DNA from: Mycobacterium decipiens
GTDB lineage: Bacteria > Actinomycetota > Actinomycetes > Mycobacteriales > Mycobacteriaceae
DNA length: 64,000 nt
NCBI RefSeq assembly: GCF_963853665.1
Contig: NZ_OY970459.1
Span: forward strand, 4,526,001 to 4,590,000
Reading direction: 5' to 3'
Shown here: positions 1 through 8,932 of the stretch, piece after piece
How the letters are laid out: each line of letters starts with the position of its first letter
Numbering within the stretch: position 1 is the first letter of the stretch
Translations under genes and position numbers: made by a program
Notes under the pieces: model-generated
Database searches by the model: none
What the model was told of the DNA's origin: nothing
What the model saw: only the letters and a program-made list of their open reading frames with translations

Positions 1-128
1 GGCTGGTAGGCGCGGACGAACTCACGCGCCTGGGCGATCCCGGCATTGACGTCGTCAAGCAGGTCCTGCGGCGGCCCCGGTAGATTCAGGAGCGGGCTGT
101 GGGACATACAGCACAGAGCTAGTGGCAC
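1..128 (-). CDS. mhpB: 2,3-dihydroxyphenylpropionate 1,2-dioxygenase, N-terminus only
   Basis: Partial gene running off the left edge of the window. The minus strand reads from a GTG at 128 with a purine-rich GGGAGGGGG-type ribosome site just upstream. It gives a start like that of MhpB-type extradiol dioxygenases ([19 protein letters not shown], then an amphipathic [13 protein letters not shown] stretch). MhpB cleaves the ring of 2,3-dihydroxyphenylpropionate with Fe(II). The start overlaps the end of mhpA by about 70 bases, and an alternative ATG lies at 107. Position after mhpA and the mhpC-like hydrolase supports the call. Only about 42 codons are visible, so the catalytic histidines cannot be checked. 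Confidence 0.6.
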   Translation of the reverse strand, partial: MPLALCCMSHSPLLNLPGPPQDLLDDVNAGIAQAREFVRAYQ

Positions 129-1782
129 TTGGCAACTCACCCCCTCCCGGTGTGAGATCCAGAGCGTCCATTAGCGCCGCGCTTCGCTCGGGCGCAAGCT
201 GGGCGATACATGCCGCGGCGATGCACCGGTCGGGGCGCAGGAACAACACCGATTCCGGGTGCGAGTCGAACCAGGTCTTGAGGTCGCCAGTGCGGTCACC
301 GACGATCGTCACGTCGGGATCATCGTGCCCGGTCCAGTCCAACTGAACCAGTGGCCGCACGGCAACAAAGCGCGCACCCAACGCCTTCCACACCGCGAAC
401 GCGCCAGCGCCAAGGATCTGGCGCGGGCTGTTGTTCCAGCACAGAACCGCGAACCAAGGACCCAAGACGTCGTCCAGCAGGACATTCGGCTGCGTTCGGG
501 TATCAACCCTGGGCTGGATGAACAACGTACCGACCGGGGATGCGGTGCGGCGTGGACCGGAATGCAGCACGGCTCCGCGCTCGTATCGCGGCATCGGTTT
601 GAACCGCATCTCGAGCACATATCGCTTGAGAGAAGGAACAATTGAGGCGGCGCGCACAATCAGGTCCCGCGCGCCGGCAACTCTGCGATCCGTCGGTGAG
701 ATCACCCGCCCCACCATGGTGGAGAGGTCGATCATCGCTCGAGCGTGTTTGCGCCGCTCGGCGTCGTAGGTGTCGAGTAGCCGATCGCCGGCGTGTCCGG
801 TCACCACCGCGGCAAGCTTCCACCCCAGATTCGCTGCATCCCGGATACCGCTGTTGTAGCCCTGCCCCTGCCATACCGGCATCAGGTGCGCTGCGTCCCC
901 GGCCAACAGCAACCGGCCGCTGCGGAAGGCACCGGCGATCCGCGAATGGTGGGTATACACCCGGCGACGGATCACCTCGACCCGATCCGGATGGGGCACC
1001 ACCCGTGCCAGCATGCGGGTCAGGAACGCCGGATCCGCAGCCTGCTCATCGGACTCGTCGGCATGGATCATGAACTCGAACCGCCGGATCCCGTGCGCGA
1101 TGGACACCGAGACATGGGGGCGCGCGGGATCGGCAGCCACCTCGCTATTCGGTTGGCCCAGAGGATCATTGGCGACGTCGACGACCAGCCAACGCGTCGG
1201 CGACGTCGTCCCGTCGAACGAAACCCCCATCATCCGGCGGGTGGCGCTGCGGCCACCGTCGCAGCCTACGACGTAGCGTGCCCGTACGGTCATGGCGTGG
1301 TCTCCGTGGTGGTCGTCACCGCCGAGTTCTACGCTGACCGCATCCGCGGTTTCCGCGCACGCGGTCATCGGATGACCCCACCACACCTCGACATGCTCGA
1401 ATCTGTCTAGACCGCGCAGCAATTCAGCGTCGACGAGCGGCTGCACGAACCCGTTGCGCTTGGGCCAGCCGAAGCGCGAGTCGGCCGGAGCCATTTCGGC
1501 AAGCACTCGACGCTTGGCGTCGACGAAGCGCAGAATCTGGTTGGGCACGGTGTGCGGCAGGATGGGTTCGACCAGGCCGATCGACTGGAACGTCCGCAAC
1601 GCCTCGTCGTCCAGTCCGACCCCGCGGGGATAGTCGATAAGCGTGTCCCGTTCCTCGACCACCACCGTGCGAACACCTTGCAGACCAAGGATATTGGCCA
1701 GCGTTAGGCCAACCGGCCCAGCGCCCACCACCAAGACGTCCCAAACTTCTCGGTCAGCCAGCTGTTGCCCGGTGCCGGCCAT
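55..1782 (-). CDS. mhpA: 3-(3-hydroxyphenyl)propionate hydroxylase-type FAD monooxygenase
   Basis: A 575-residue class A flavin monooxygenase, the expected length for MhpA, which hydroxylates 3-(3-hydroxyphenyl)propionate to the catechol using NADH and O2. Seen: the Rossmann FAD motif VGAGPVGL near residues 17-24, the mid-protein [12 protein letters not shown] (the DG motif), and the C-terminal [21 protein letters not shown] (the GD motif contacting the FAD ribityl chain). The reading frame stays open far upstream, but the ATG at 1782 is chosen because it overlaps the stop of the upstream hydrolase as TGATG, typical of translational coupling, and it places the FAD motif near the N-terminus. 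The mhpB start lies inside its 3' end. It is probably co-transcribed with the hydrolase and dioxygenase. Confidence 0.85.
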   Translation of the reverse strand: MAGTGQQLADREVWDVLVVGAGPVGLTLANILGLQGVRTVVVEERDTLIDYPRGVGLDDEALRTFQSIGLVEPILPHTVPNQILRFVDAKRRVLAEMAPADSRFGWPKRNGFVQPLVDAELLRGLDRFEHVEVWWGHPMTACAETADAVSVELGGDDHHGDHAMTVRARYVVGCDGGRSATRRMMGVSFDGTTSPTRWLVVDVANDPLGQPNSEVAADPARPHVSVSIAHGIRRFEFMIHADESDEQAADPAFLTRMLARVVPHPDRVEVIRRRVYTHHSRIAGAFRSGRLLLAGDAAHLMPVWQGQGYNSGIRDAANLGWKLAAVVTGHAGDRLLDTYDAERRKHARAMIDLSTMVGRVISPTDRRVAGARDLIVRAASIVPSLKRYVLEMRFKPMPRYERGAVLHSGPRRTASPVGTLFIQPRVDTRTQPNVLLDDVLGPWFAVLCWNNSPRQILGAGAFAVWKALGARFVAVRPLVQLDWTGHDDPDVTIVGDRTGDLKTWFDSHPESVLFLRPDRCIAAACIAQLAPERSAALMDALDLTPGGGELPSATSSVLYVPQPAPESTGAAAGPA

Positions 1783-2654
1783 CAGTGGTCCAGCAGGAAG
1801 TCGAGATGCAGGCGGTTGAAGGTTTTGGCGTCCTCGTACTGCGGCCAGTGACCGCATCCGGCCATCACTTCGAAGCGCGCGCCGGGAATCATCGCCGCGA
1901 TCCGCTGGCCTTCGACAACGTCGGCGGTGGGATCGTGGCTGGTCCAGAGCACCAGCGTGGGCGCGGTAATCGCCCCGTATTCGGCCGGGCCCAACAGATT
2001 GCGCGCCCGGATCCCCGGTTCCTGCAGCGCCATGATGTCCCGCATCGCCGCGGGGAAGCCCGGTTGGCGATATATCCGCTGCCGGCTGGCAACCAGATCG
2101 TCGTAGTCCTTTGATTTGTCGGCCATCAACCACTTGATGCGCGCTTGCACGGTCGCCCAGGCCGGGTTCTCGGCGGCCGCCATGGACAGCGCGATGATCC
2201 GCTGCATCACCTCGGGATCTGCCCGCGAACCACCCACCGTGTTCAGGACCAGCCGATCGACCGTGTTCGGATGCTCGATGGCGGCGCGTGCGGCCACCCA
2301 ACCACCGAGCGACTCACCGGACAGGCTGACACGGTCCACCCCGATGGTGTCCAGGACCGCCATCAGGTGTTCGACGTAGTGGTGGATTTCCAGCGGGTGA
2401 CCCGGCTTGTCCGTGTAGCCGTGGCCCAACATGTCGATCGCCCAGGTCCAGAAGTGCTCGGCGTGGGCGCCCAAATTGCGGACATAGGCCTCGGCGTGGC
2501 CACCGGCCCCGTGCAACAGCATCAACACCGCCTTGCCCGGATCACCGGCACGCAGGTAGCGGGTCCGCACTCCCGGTTCCCCTCCAGCCCAGAGATAACC
2601 CTGCTCAAACGCGACACCCTGAAGATCGCTCCACACGCTCTCGAACTGGTTCAC
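1782..2654 (-). CDS. alpha/beta hydrolase, MhpC-like meta-cleavage product hydrolase
   Basis: An alpha/beta hydrolase of about 290 residues. Seen: the oxyanion-hole [12 protein letters not shown] region, the nucleophile elbow [12 protein letters not shown] (Ser), the acid region [10 protein letters not shown], and the C-terminal catalytic His in GCGHWPQYE. Such enzymes (MhpC, BphD, HsaD) cleave the C-C bond of ring-fission products. First gene of the minus-strand mhp group and coupled by TGATG to mhpA. The GTG start at 2654 is preferred over the upstream ATG at 2675 because GGAGAGGAA lies a few bases before it. Substrate is inferred from the mhpA/mhpB neighbours; a role on another meta-cleavage product is possible. 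Confidence 0.75.
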   Translation of the reverse strand: MNQFESVWSDLQGVAFEQGYLWAGGEPGVRTRYLRAGDPGKAVLMLLHGAGGHAEAYVRNLGAHAEHFWTWAIDMLGHGYTDKPGHPLEIHHYVEHLMAVLDTIGVDRVSLSGESLGGWVAARAAIEHPNTVDRLVLNTVGGSRADPEVMQRIIALSMAAAENPAWATVQARIKWLMADKSKDYDDLVASRQRIYRQPGFPAAMRDIMALQEPGIRARNLLGPAEYGAITAPTLVLWTSHDPTADVVEGQRIAAMIPGARFEVMAGCGHWPQYEDAKTFNRLHLDFLLDH

Positions 2655-2707
2655 AGTTCCTCTCCGGCTTCGCATGCTGAAAACGTGATTCTCATTTCTG
2701 GATATGT

Positions 2708-2728
2708 AATGTGCTAATATCGCACATT
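2708..2728. promoter_or_regulatory. inverted repeat in the divergent mhp/iclR promoter region
   Basis: AATGTGC and GCACATT form a perfect 7-bp inverted repeat around a 7-base AT-rich centre (TAATATC). A further ATGTGCG half-site follows directly. It lies between the divergent hydrolase start (2654) and the IclR start (2780), where an autoregulating IclR protein would bind. The binding itself is inference. Confidence 0.5.
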
Positions 2729-2760
2729 GATGTGCGCTATATATAGAGCTTCGCTCTCAC

Positions 2761-2775
2761 TTGACGGTCTGTCAA
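2761..2775. promoter_or_regulatory. TTGAC-N5-GTCAA inverted repeat before the iclR start
   Basis: A perfect 5-bp inverted repeat, TTGAC and GTCAA, ends 4 bases before the GTG of the IclR gene. On the minus strand it also offers a TTGACA -35-like hexamer. A small AGAGC-TTC-GCTCT hairpin lies at 2745-2757. This could be the autoregulatory operator or part of the minus-strand promoter. Confidence 0.4.
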
Positions 2776-2779
2776 GGTT

Positions 2780-3445
2780 GTGACGGGTTCGCAGACGCTG
2801 GCCAGAGGCCTCACCGCACTGCAACTGGTGGCGGCTTCCCCGTCGGGACTCACCATGCAGGAACTTGCCGACCGGGTGGGGGTGCACCGGACCATCGCAT
2901 ATCGATTGCTGTCGACGCTGATCCAGTTCCGACTAGTCACCAAGGGAGCCGACGGCCGCTACCGGCCGGCGGCCGGCCTCGCCGTCCTCGGGGCGGCATT
3001 CGACCACAATGTGCGCCAACTGAGTCTGCCCACGCTGCGGGCACTGGCCGACGACCTCGGCACCACCGTTTCACTGCTCATCGCCGAGGGAGACGAGCAG
3101 GTGGCTCTCGCCGTGATCGTGCCGACCCAGGTCCCCTATCAACTCGCTTTCCACGAGGGCAGCCGATACCCGCTGAGCCGTGGCGCCGCCGGGCTCGCCC
3201 TGCTCGCGAGCATGCCCCCGCGCCCGGGCGAACGCGACCTGGTCACCCAGGCCCGCGAGCGCGGCTGGATCATGACGTGCGGGGAGATCGAACCGAATAC
3301 CTATGGCCTGGCCGTGGCCGTCCGTCGGCCGGCCCCGTCCCCACCGACCTGCATCAACCTCATCTCACACCGCGAAGACGTGGTGCTGCGCGGAAAGGAC
3401 GCGGTGATCAAGGCCGCCGAGCAGCTGACTGTGCTGCTGAGCTGA
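2780..3445 (+). CDS. IclR-family transcriptional regulator
   Basis: A 221-residue protein with an N-terminal winged HTH (about residues 1-65: ALQLVAASPSGLTMQELADRVGVHRTIAYRLLSTL) and a C-terminal ligand-binding IclR domain (EGSRYPLSRGAAGLALLA is typical). It is slightly shorter than the usual 240-270. IclR proteins often control aromatic-acid catabolic operons, MhpR being the E. coli example, so it likely senses an aromatic intermediate and regulates the divergent mhp genes and the flavoprotein 12 bases downstream. Starts with GTG. The start is close to an inverted repeat, so the transcript may be leaderless or have a very short leader. Confidence 0.8.
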   Translation: MTGSQTLARGLTALQLVAASPSGLTMQELADRVGVHRTIAYRLLSTLIQFRLVTKGADGRYRPAAGLAVLGAAFDHNVRQLSLPTLRALADDLGTTVSLLIAEGDEQVALAVIVPTQVPYQLAFHEGSRYPLSRGAAGLALLASMPPRPGERDLVTQARERGWIMTCGEIEPNTYGLAVAVRRPAPSPPTCINLISHREDVVLRGKDAVIKAAEQLTVLLS

Positions 3446-3457
3446 AGGGATATCACG

Positions 3458-5080
3458 GTGAGCATGGATCGCGAAGTCGACGTCGTGGTGCTCGGCAGCG
3501 GCGGTGCCGGACTCACCGCTGCCCTGACTGCCGCGGTTGCCGGCGCGTCGGTGGACGTGTACGAAAAGGCCCCGACCGTTGGCGGTACCACCGCGGTGTC
3601 CGGTGGGATCGTGTGGATTCCCGCCCATAACCGTTGTCCCCAAGGGGAATTGACAGTGACGGACGCACTCCGCTACCTGCGCGCGCAGTCGTTCGGTGCG
3701 ATGGACGATGCGCTGGTCGAAACCTTCGTGCGGACCGGACCGGCGATGCTCGACTTCGTCGAGAAACACAGCGGTCTGCGCTTCGAGATCACGACCGGCT
3801 TCCCTGATTACCGGCCCGAGCTGCCGGGCGGACACCCATCCGGGGGCCGGTCGATGAGCGCGGCCCCCTACGATCTCGCCCAACTCGGCGAATGGGCCGG
3901 GCGGATCACGTCATTCCCCGCCGATTGGTCCAATGTCGGCTTCGATGCCGAAACCAGAGCCCGCCTGCATGCGGACGCCGACGAACACTCCGGCAACCTG
4001 TGCGTGGCCGGCACCGCACTCGTCGCCGGCCTCCTGAAGGGTTTGCTGGATGCCGGGGTGACCCCATGCACCAACGCGCGCGCCGTAGAACTCATGGTCG
4101 ACGCCGGAGAAGTCGCCGGAGTGCGGATCGCGCGACCCGGACAGAGCATGAGCGTGCGCGCTCGCCGCGCCGTCATCCTGTGCACCGGGGGGTTCGAATG
4201 GGATCCGGCGTTGGTGCAGGCCTTCCTGCGCGGCCCGATGCACGGTGCGGTGTCCCCGCCGAACAACACCGGCGACGGGCTGCGCATGGCGATGGCACGC
4301 GGCGCCGACCTGGCCAACATGGGCGAAGCATGGTGGGTGCCGATCGTACAAATCCCGGGCGACACCATCGACGGCCGGCAACGAAGTCGCAGCGTGCGGT
4401 TGGAACGAACTCGTCCGCGCAGCATCATCGTCAACCGGGCCGGGCGGCGGTTCGTCAATGAAGCATGCGAGTACAACTCGATGGCCGGCGCCTTCCACTA
4501 CCTCGATCCCCGGGGTGGATACGTCAACGATCGCAGCTGGATTGTCTTCGACTCGGTTCACCTCCAACGCTACGGTTTTCTGGGCCGCACAGCTGGAGGT
4601 GCCCAACCGGTTCCGGACTGGTTCTGCGCGTCGGCCGACCTCACCGAGTTGGGCGCCAAGACCGGCATCGATGCCGCCGGCCTGATCCGCACGATCGAGG
4701 CATGGAACCACCACGTAGCCGCCGGCACTGATCCCGAGTTCGGGCGCGGCTCAAGTGCATACGACGGCTACTGGGGCGACGAGCGCGCTGACACTCTTGC
4801 CGGAAAAACACTCGGCCCCATCGACACCGCCCCGTACTACGCGGTGCCGGTCTGTGTGGGGGCAATGGGCACCAAGGGCGGCCCACGCACCGACCGTGAC
4901 GGCCGCGTCTTGCATGTCAGCGGCCACCCCATCCCGGGTCTGTTGGCGGCCGGCAATGCCATGGCCGGCGCGACCGGCCGAGCCTACGGCGGCGCCGGCG
5001 GAACCATTGGTCCGGCAATGGTTTTCGGCTTCCGCGCCGGCCACGCCGCCGCTACCGGCAGGTCCGTTAACCGGCAGTAG
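3458..5080 (+). CDS. FAD-binding dehydrogenase, KstD / fumarate-reductase flavoprotein family
   Basis: A 540-residue FAD_binding_2 protein. Seen: VVVLGSGGAGLTAALTAA (Rossmann dinucleotide motif, residues 9-26), EKAPTVGGTTAVSGG (the GGTT motif found in 3-ketosteroid dehydrogenases), an internal RAVILCTGGFEWD, and the C-terminal GLLAAGNAMAGATGRAYGGAGGTIGPAMVFG that closes the FAD site. Members reduce or desaturate C-C bonds next to carbonyls. GTG start with GAAGGGA 7 bases upstream, 12 bases after the IclR stop, so likely one transcript. The mhp context suggests a role on an aromatic or steroid-side-chain acid. Specific substrate unknown, and true KstD activity cannot be claimed. Confidence 0.75.
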   Translation: MSMDREVDVVVLGSGGAGLTAALTAAVAGASVDVYEKAPTVGGTTAVSGGIVWIPAHNRCPQGELTVTDALRYLRAQSFGAMDDALVETFVRTGPAMLDFVEKHSGLRFEITTGFPDYRPELPGGHPSGGRSMSAAPYDLAQLGEWAGRITSFPADWSNVGFDAETRARLHADADEHSGNLCVAGTALVAGLLKGLLDAGVTPCTNARAVELMVDAGEVAGVRIARPGQSMSVRARRAVILCTGGFEWDPALVQAFLRGPMHGAVSPPNNTGDGLRMAMARGADLANMGEAWWVPIVQIPGDTIDGRQRSRSVRLERTRPRSIIVNRAGRRFVNEACEYNSMAGAFHYLDPRGGYVNDRSWIVFDSVHLQRYGFLGRTAGGAQPVPDWFCASADLTELGAKTGIDAAGLIRTIEAWNHHVAAGTDPEFGRGSSAYDGYWGDERADTLAGKTLGPIDTAPYYAVPVCVGAMGTKGGPRTDRDGRVLHVSGHPIPGLLAAGNAMAGATGRAYGGAGGTIGPAMVFGFRAGHAAATGRSVNRQ

Positions 5081-5086
5081 CGTCGG

Positions 5087-6307
5087 TCACGGTTTCAGGG
5101 GCACTTCCACGCAGGCGTGGGCCCCGGCGGGGGTATCCAGGAAGACGAAAACTCCGCCGGCGGCATCCACGCGTGCCCGATGCGAGGCCAGGCCGATGTG
5201 TCCCTCCCCCAAGCGGCGGGCCATGGTGTCCCCGGTGACTCCGACACCATCGTCGGCCACGTCCAAAATACATTTCCCGTCGGTGATTCCGAGTCTGACC
5301 GACGCGGTGGTCGCTCGGGAATGCCGCACTACGTTGGACAGCAGTTCGCGAACCACACCAAAGACGATGGGGTCGATATCATTTCGAATCGGGTAATCGA
5401 TATCGGTGGAGATCCTGATACCCGAACGCTGCGCGGTGAAGGCCGCCAGTTGTTCTACCGCCGGACCCAACCCAACCTGCTCAAGCACGGCCGGATGCAG
5501 CTCGAAAGTAGCCTGCCGCAGCCGTTCCGACGCACTCTGCAGTCCGGCCAACGCGCGTCCCACCCGCTCATCACCGGGAGCTACGGCATCCAGCTCGATG
5601 AGTTCCTGACGCGCGGCCAGCACGTCTTGCAGCGGTCCATCGTGAATGGCCTCCGAGATCCGCCGCTGCAGCACCTCCGAGGCCGTCATCGTCTGGGCCA
5701 ATAGTTCCTCTCGTAACGCACTCAGGCCGGCCACCGAACGGGTATGCCGCTCCTCGATGCGGACCACTACCAGGGCCGTGCCGCACAGGAACGCATAGAG
5801 CGCGAACCGGAATATCGCCTCGGGCCATCCGATTGCGCTCACCATCACTGGATCTTGTAGCACCGCGACCGCGAAGCCGACGAGCGTGAAGACCAGCACC
5901 ACCGCCGCCCGTCGCGTCGACACATCGAGGCCGACGAGGACCGGCAGCAAAATCATGATCAGCAGCGGATAGATGCCATCGGTGGACAGCAACTGAAAGC
6001 CGGTTAACGCCAAAACGTCGATGGCGGTAAAAGCAAATGGCTCCAACCGGCCCATCCGGACAAAACGTGGCAAAGCGATGAATCGCTGGACCAGCGAATA
6101 CGCCAGCACCAGAGAACACAATGCAGCGAACGCGTAGACGGCGATCAGAACCGTTTGCTGTGTCCATTCGGATCGGCTGGTTCCGACGAGCATCGCGGCA
6201 ATCATGAGCCCCACGACACCGGTCCGCAGCACCGAGGCGATTCGGTAGGAGCGCAACTGGTGCGCCCAGCGCACCCGTTCTAGTTCTACCGAGCTGGCCA
6301 ATACCAC
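5087..6307 (-). CDS. narS: NarS-type sensor histidine kinase, divergent from narL
   Basis: A 406-residue membrane histidine kinase. The N-terminal 185 residues contain about five or six hydrophobic segments. The dimerisation box is SEAIHDGPLQDVLAAR with the phospho-accepting His near residue 222 (HisKA_3 type). The ATPase domain has VVRELLSNVVRHS (N box) and DVADDGVGV (G1). Divergent from narL, as recalled for M. tuberculosis Rv0845/Rv0844c, so it is taken as the cognate kinase. Its C-terminal half is nearly identical to the kinase at 7285-8523, so phosphotransfer from both to NarL is plausible. The divergent promoters lie in the 208 bases up to 6515. Confidence 0.75.
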   Translation of the reverse strand: MVLASSVELERVRWAHQLRSYRIASVLRTGVVGLMIAAMLVGTSRSEWTQQTVLIAVYAFAALCSLVLAYSLVQRFIALPRFVRMGRLEPFAFTAIDVLALTGFQLLSTDGIYPLLIMILLPVLVGLDVSTRRAAVVLVFTLVGFAVAVLQDPVMVSAIGWPEAIFRFALYAFLCGTALVVVRIEERHTRSVAGLSALREELLAQTMTASEVLQRRISEAIHDGPLQDVLAARQELIELDAVAPGDERVGRALAGLQSASERLRQATFELHPAVLEQVGLGPAVEQLAAFTAQRSGIRISTDIDYPIRNDIDPIVFGVVRELLSNVVRHSRATTASVRLGITDGKCILDVADDGVGVTGDTMARRLGEGHIGLASHRARVDAAGGVFVFLDTPAGAHACVEVPLKP

Positions 6308-6515
6308 TAGGACACCTAATCACGGCGACCGCCCAAATGTCCGAGCTTGCCGCAACCGGGGCTTAATAGTCCGCGCGGGGCGCGCGTGATACCCGCCTCG
6401 ACCGAGGGTGGCGGTGGCGTGGAGCAAACTGTCAACATACGGATCGCGGGCTCTGACGATTGGCGATGGCTCGTTGTCAAAGAGCGGCTAAACTCATCGC
6501 TATGGTCGGCGCTTC

Positions 6516-7166
6516 ATGAGCAGTCCCCAGCCCGAGAAAGTGCGCGTGGTGGTTGGCGACGATCACCCGTTGTTTCGCGAGGGCGTGGTGCGAGCGCTTT
6601 CGTTGAGTGGCTCGGTCAACGTGGTCGGCGAGGCAGACGACGGTGCGGCGGCGCTGGAGTTGATCAAAGCCCATTTGCCCGACGTCGCATTGCTGGACTA
6701 CCGAATGCCCGGCATGGACGGCGCGCAGGTGGCGGCGGCGGTGCGCAGCTACGAGTTGCCAACCCGGGTGCTGCTGATCTCGGCGCACGACGAGTCGGCG
6801 ATCGTGTATCAGGCACTCCAACAGGGCGCCGCTGGATTCCTGCTCAAGGATTCGACTCGCACCGAGATCGTCAAAGCGGTGCTCGATTGCGCCAAGGGCC
6901 GCGACGTGGTCGCGCCTTCGCTGGTCGGGGGTCTTGCCGGGGAGATCCGCCAGCGCGCGGCACCGATGGCTCCGGTGCTGTCCGCGCGCGAGCGCGAGGT
7001 GCTCAACCGCATTGCACGCGGTCAAAGCATCCCCGCGATCGCAGCCGAGCTATACGTGGCACCGTCGACGGTAAAGACCCATGTGCAACGGTTGTACGAG
7101 AAGCTCGGCGTAAGCGACCGCGCCGCCGCGGTCGCCGAGGCGATGCGGCAGGGGCTGCTTGACTGA
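6516..7166 (+). CDS. narL: NarL two-component response regulator
   Basis: A 216-residue NarL/FixJ response regulator that matches the M. tuberculosis NarL sequence as remembered, almost residue for residue. The receiver domain (residues 8-125) has the acidic pair DD near residue 15, the phospho-acceptor Asp61 in ALLDYRMPGMDG and Lys in FLLKDS. The C-terminal LuxR-type HTH (about 154-205) has LSAREREVLNRIA and APSTVKTHVQRLYEKLGV. In M. tuberculosis NarL takes part in the nitrate/nitrite response. Here it lies between two paralogous kinases, divergent from one and convergent with the other. Confidence 0.92.
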   Translation: MSSPQPEKVRVVVGDDHPLFREGVVRALSLSGSVNVVGEADDGAAALELIKAHLPDVALLDYRMPGMDGAQVAAAVRSYELPTRVLLISAHDESAIVYQALQQGAAGFLLKDSTRTEIVKAVLDCAKGRDVVAPSLVGGLAGEIRQRAAPMAPVLSAREREVLNRIARGQSIPAIAAELYVAPSTVKTHVQRLYEKLGVSDRAAAVAEAMRQGLLD

Positions 7167-7284
7167 CTCGAACCCGACCACGCACTCGCTGCACCGGAAC
7201 TGGCTCGCCTGTAGGCGATTTCGTGCTTCATCGATAGCTACCCTGCCCGCGGGTTGGTATCAGCGATAACCACGGAACGCAGAC

Positions 7285-8523
7285 TCAGCGCTTGAGGGGG
7301 AGTTCCACGCAGACATGCGCGCCCGCGGGCGTATCCAGGAAGACGAATGTTCCGCCGGCGGCATCGACACGGGCCCGATGCGAGGCCAGGCCGATGTGTC
7401 CTTCTCCCAGGCGGCGCGCCATGGTGTCACTGGTCACTCCCACGCCGTCGTCGGCCACGTCCAAAACGCAGATGTCGTCGGTGATCCCGAGCCTGACAGA
7501 GGCAGTGCGCGCCCGCGAATGTTGCACCACATTGGACAGCAGCTCACGAACCACGCCGAACACGATTGGGTCGATCGCGTTGCGAATCGGGTAGTCGACA
7601 TCGGTCGAGATTTCGATGCCCGTGCGCTGCGCGGTGGAAGCCGCCAGCTGCGCTACCGCCGCCCCCAACCCGACCTGCTCAAGTACCGCAGGATGAAGCT
7701 CAAAGGTGGCTTCTCGGAGACGTTCTGATGCGGCCTGCAGACCGGCCAGTGCGTGCGCGACGCGTTCGTCGCCCGGGAAGACCACATCCAATTCAACGAG
7801 GTCTTGGCGCGCTGCTAGCACGTCCTGTAGCGGTCCGTCGTGGATGGCTTCCGAAATCCGGCGCTGCAGCACCTCCGAGGCCGTCATCGTCTGGGCCAGC
7901 AGTTCCTCCCGCAACGCGCTCAGGCCCGCGACGGAGCGAACATGCCGCTCCTCGATGCGCACGACCAGCAACGCGGTGGCGCACAGGAACGCATAGAGCG
8001 CGAGGAGGAATACGGTATCCGGCCAGCCCGCCGCGCCGAGCAGTACTTGGTCGTGAATCCCGCCGACGGCGAATCCGATGAGTGTGAAGGCCAGCACCAC
8101 AGCCGCTCGTCGCGTCGACACATCGAGGCCGACGAGGACCGGCAGCAAGGTCATGATCAGCAGCGGATAGATTCCGTCGCTGGACAGCAGCTGAAAGCCC
8201 GTCAGCGCCATTACGTCGATGGCGGTGGAAGCGATGAGCACCAACCGGCCCATTCCGGCCAGCCGGCCCAATCCAACCCATCGGCGCACCGGAGTGAAGG
8301 CCAACAGCAGGGCACACACCGCAGCAGACGCATAAAAGCCGACCAACACTGTTTGCTGCGCCCATTCTTCCTCGGGGGCGCTAACGACCATGGCGCCGAC
8401 CATGAACGCCAGGACACCGATCCTAAGCACAGAAACAATTCGATAGGCACGCAATTGATGACGTGTGCGCACCCGAACCAGTTCCACGTCGCTGGTCACG
8501 GTCACCGGAAACACCGTACTCAC
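7285..8523 (-). CDS. second NarS-like sensor histidine kinase (paralogue)
   Basis: A 412-residue paralogue of the kinase at 5087-6307. It shares the multi-pass N-terminus, the SEAIHDGPLQDVLAARQ His box (His near 228), the N box VVRELLSNVVQHS and the G1 motif DVADDGVGV. The kinase core is near-identical while the membrane part diverges (for example VVSAPEEEWAQQ against VGTSRSEWTQQ), suggesting altered sensing with conserved output. It sits between narL (convergent, about 120 bases apart) and the cyclitol cluster. M. tuberculosis has a single such kinase as far as recalled, so this is an extra copy, probably from local duplication. Partner NarL is inferred. Confidence 0.75.
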   Translation of the reverse strand: MSTVFPVTVTSDVELVRVRTRHQLRAYRIVSVLRIGVLAFMVGAMVVSAPEEEWAQQTVLVGFYASAAVCALLLAFTPVRRWVGLGRLAGMGRLVLIASTAIDVMALTGFQLLSSDGIYPLLIMTLLPVLVGLDVSTRRAAVVLAFTLIGFAVGGIHDQVLLGAAGWPDTVFLLALYAFLCATALLVVRIEERHVRSVAGLSALREELLAQTMTASEVLQRRISEAIHDGPLQDVLAARQDLVELDVVFPGDERVAHALAGLQAASERLREATFELHPAVLEQVGLGAAVAQLAASTAQRTGIEISTDVDYPIRNAIDPIVFGVVRELLSNVVQHSRARTASVRLGITDDICVLDVADDGVGVTSDTMARRLGEGHIGLASHRARVDAAGGTFVFLDTPAGAHVCVELPLKR

Positions 8524-8932
8524 CCACGCGGTTCACCGCCGGACTGGCAGCAAGCCGGCACGGTGCCGGCCGATCAAGAAGCCGAGGTCGGAGGTCCTTC
8601 GATGGCGTGCGCCTGCCAAAAATATGCGCTGGACTGCGGCGTTGTCGGCACGCGAACTTCCGATCATGGCGAGTATTACCGTGGCGTCGAGCAATCCCGG
8701 CCAAGCGATTGCTACTCGACCCGGCCAGCACAACAAAGCGCCCGGAATTCGACCGCACAGACTGTCCACTGATCGGTGGAACAACGGCTCCGACCGTCGG
8801 GGGACGCGTAGTTCAACCCGTGCGCGGCCCAGTTAGCCGACAGACAAATGGCGTATTGACAAGGCACGGTGGTTGTGTTGTCAGGGGGCCGGAGTCGATC
8901 CCAACGACCAACCGGAGCATCGAGGTAAGAAC
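8524..8932. promoter_or_regulatory. divergent promoter region ahead of the cyclitol cluster
   Basis: About 410 bases without a convincing gene, between the divergent kinase and the cyclase. A TTGACA hexamer at 8856-8861 overlaps an inverted repeat, TGACAA (8857-8862) and TTGTCA (8878-8883). GAGG 7 bases before the GTG at 8933 is the likely ribosome site of the cyclase. No -10 box is clear. The inverted repeat is a possible operator for the cluster, which encodes no regulator of its own. Confidence 0.35.

Noticed and set aside
1783..2301. N-terminal extension of the mhpA frame
   Set aside because: It lies antisense-frame over the hydrolase gene, and the TGATG-coupled ATG at 1782 begins the FAD motif correctly.
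8873..8932. GTG at 8873 as cyclase start
   Set aside because: No ribosome site, and the added residues are not like the family N-terminus.
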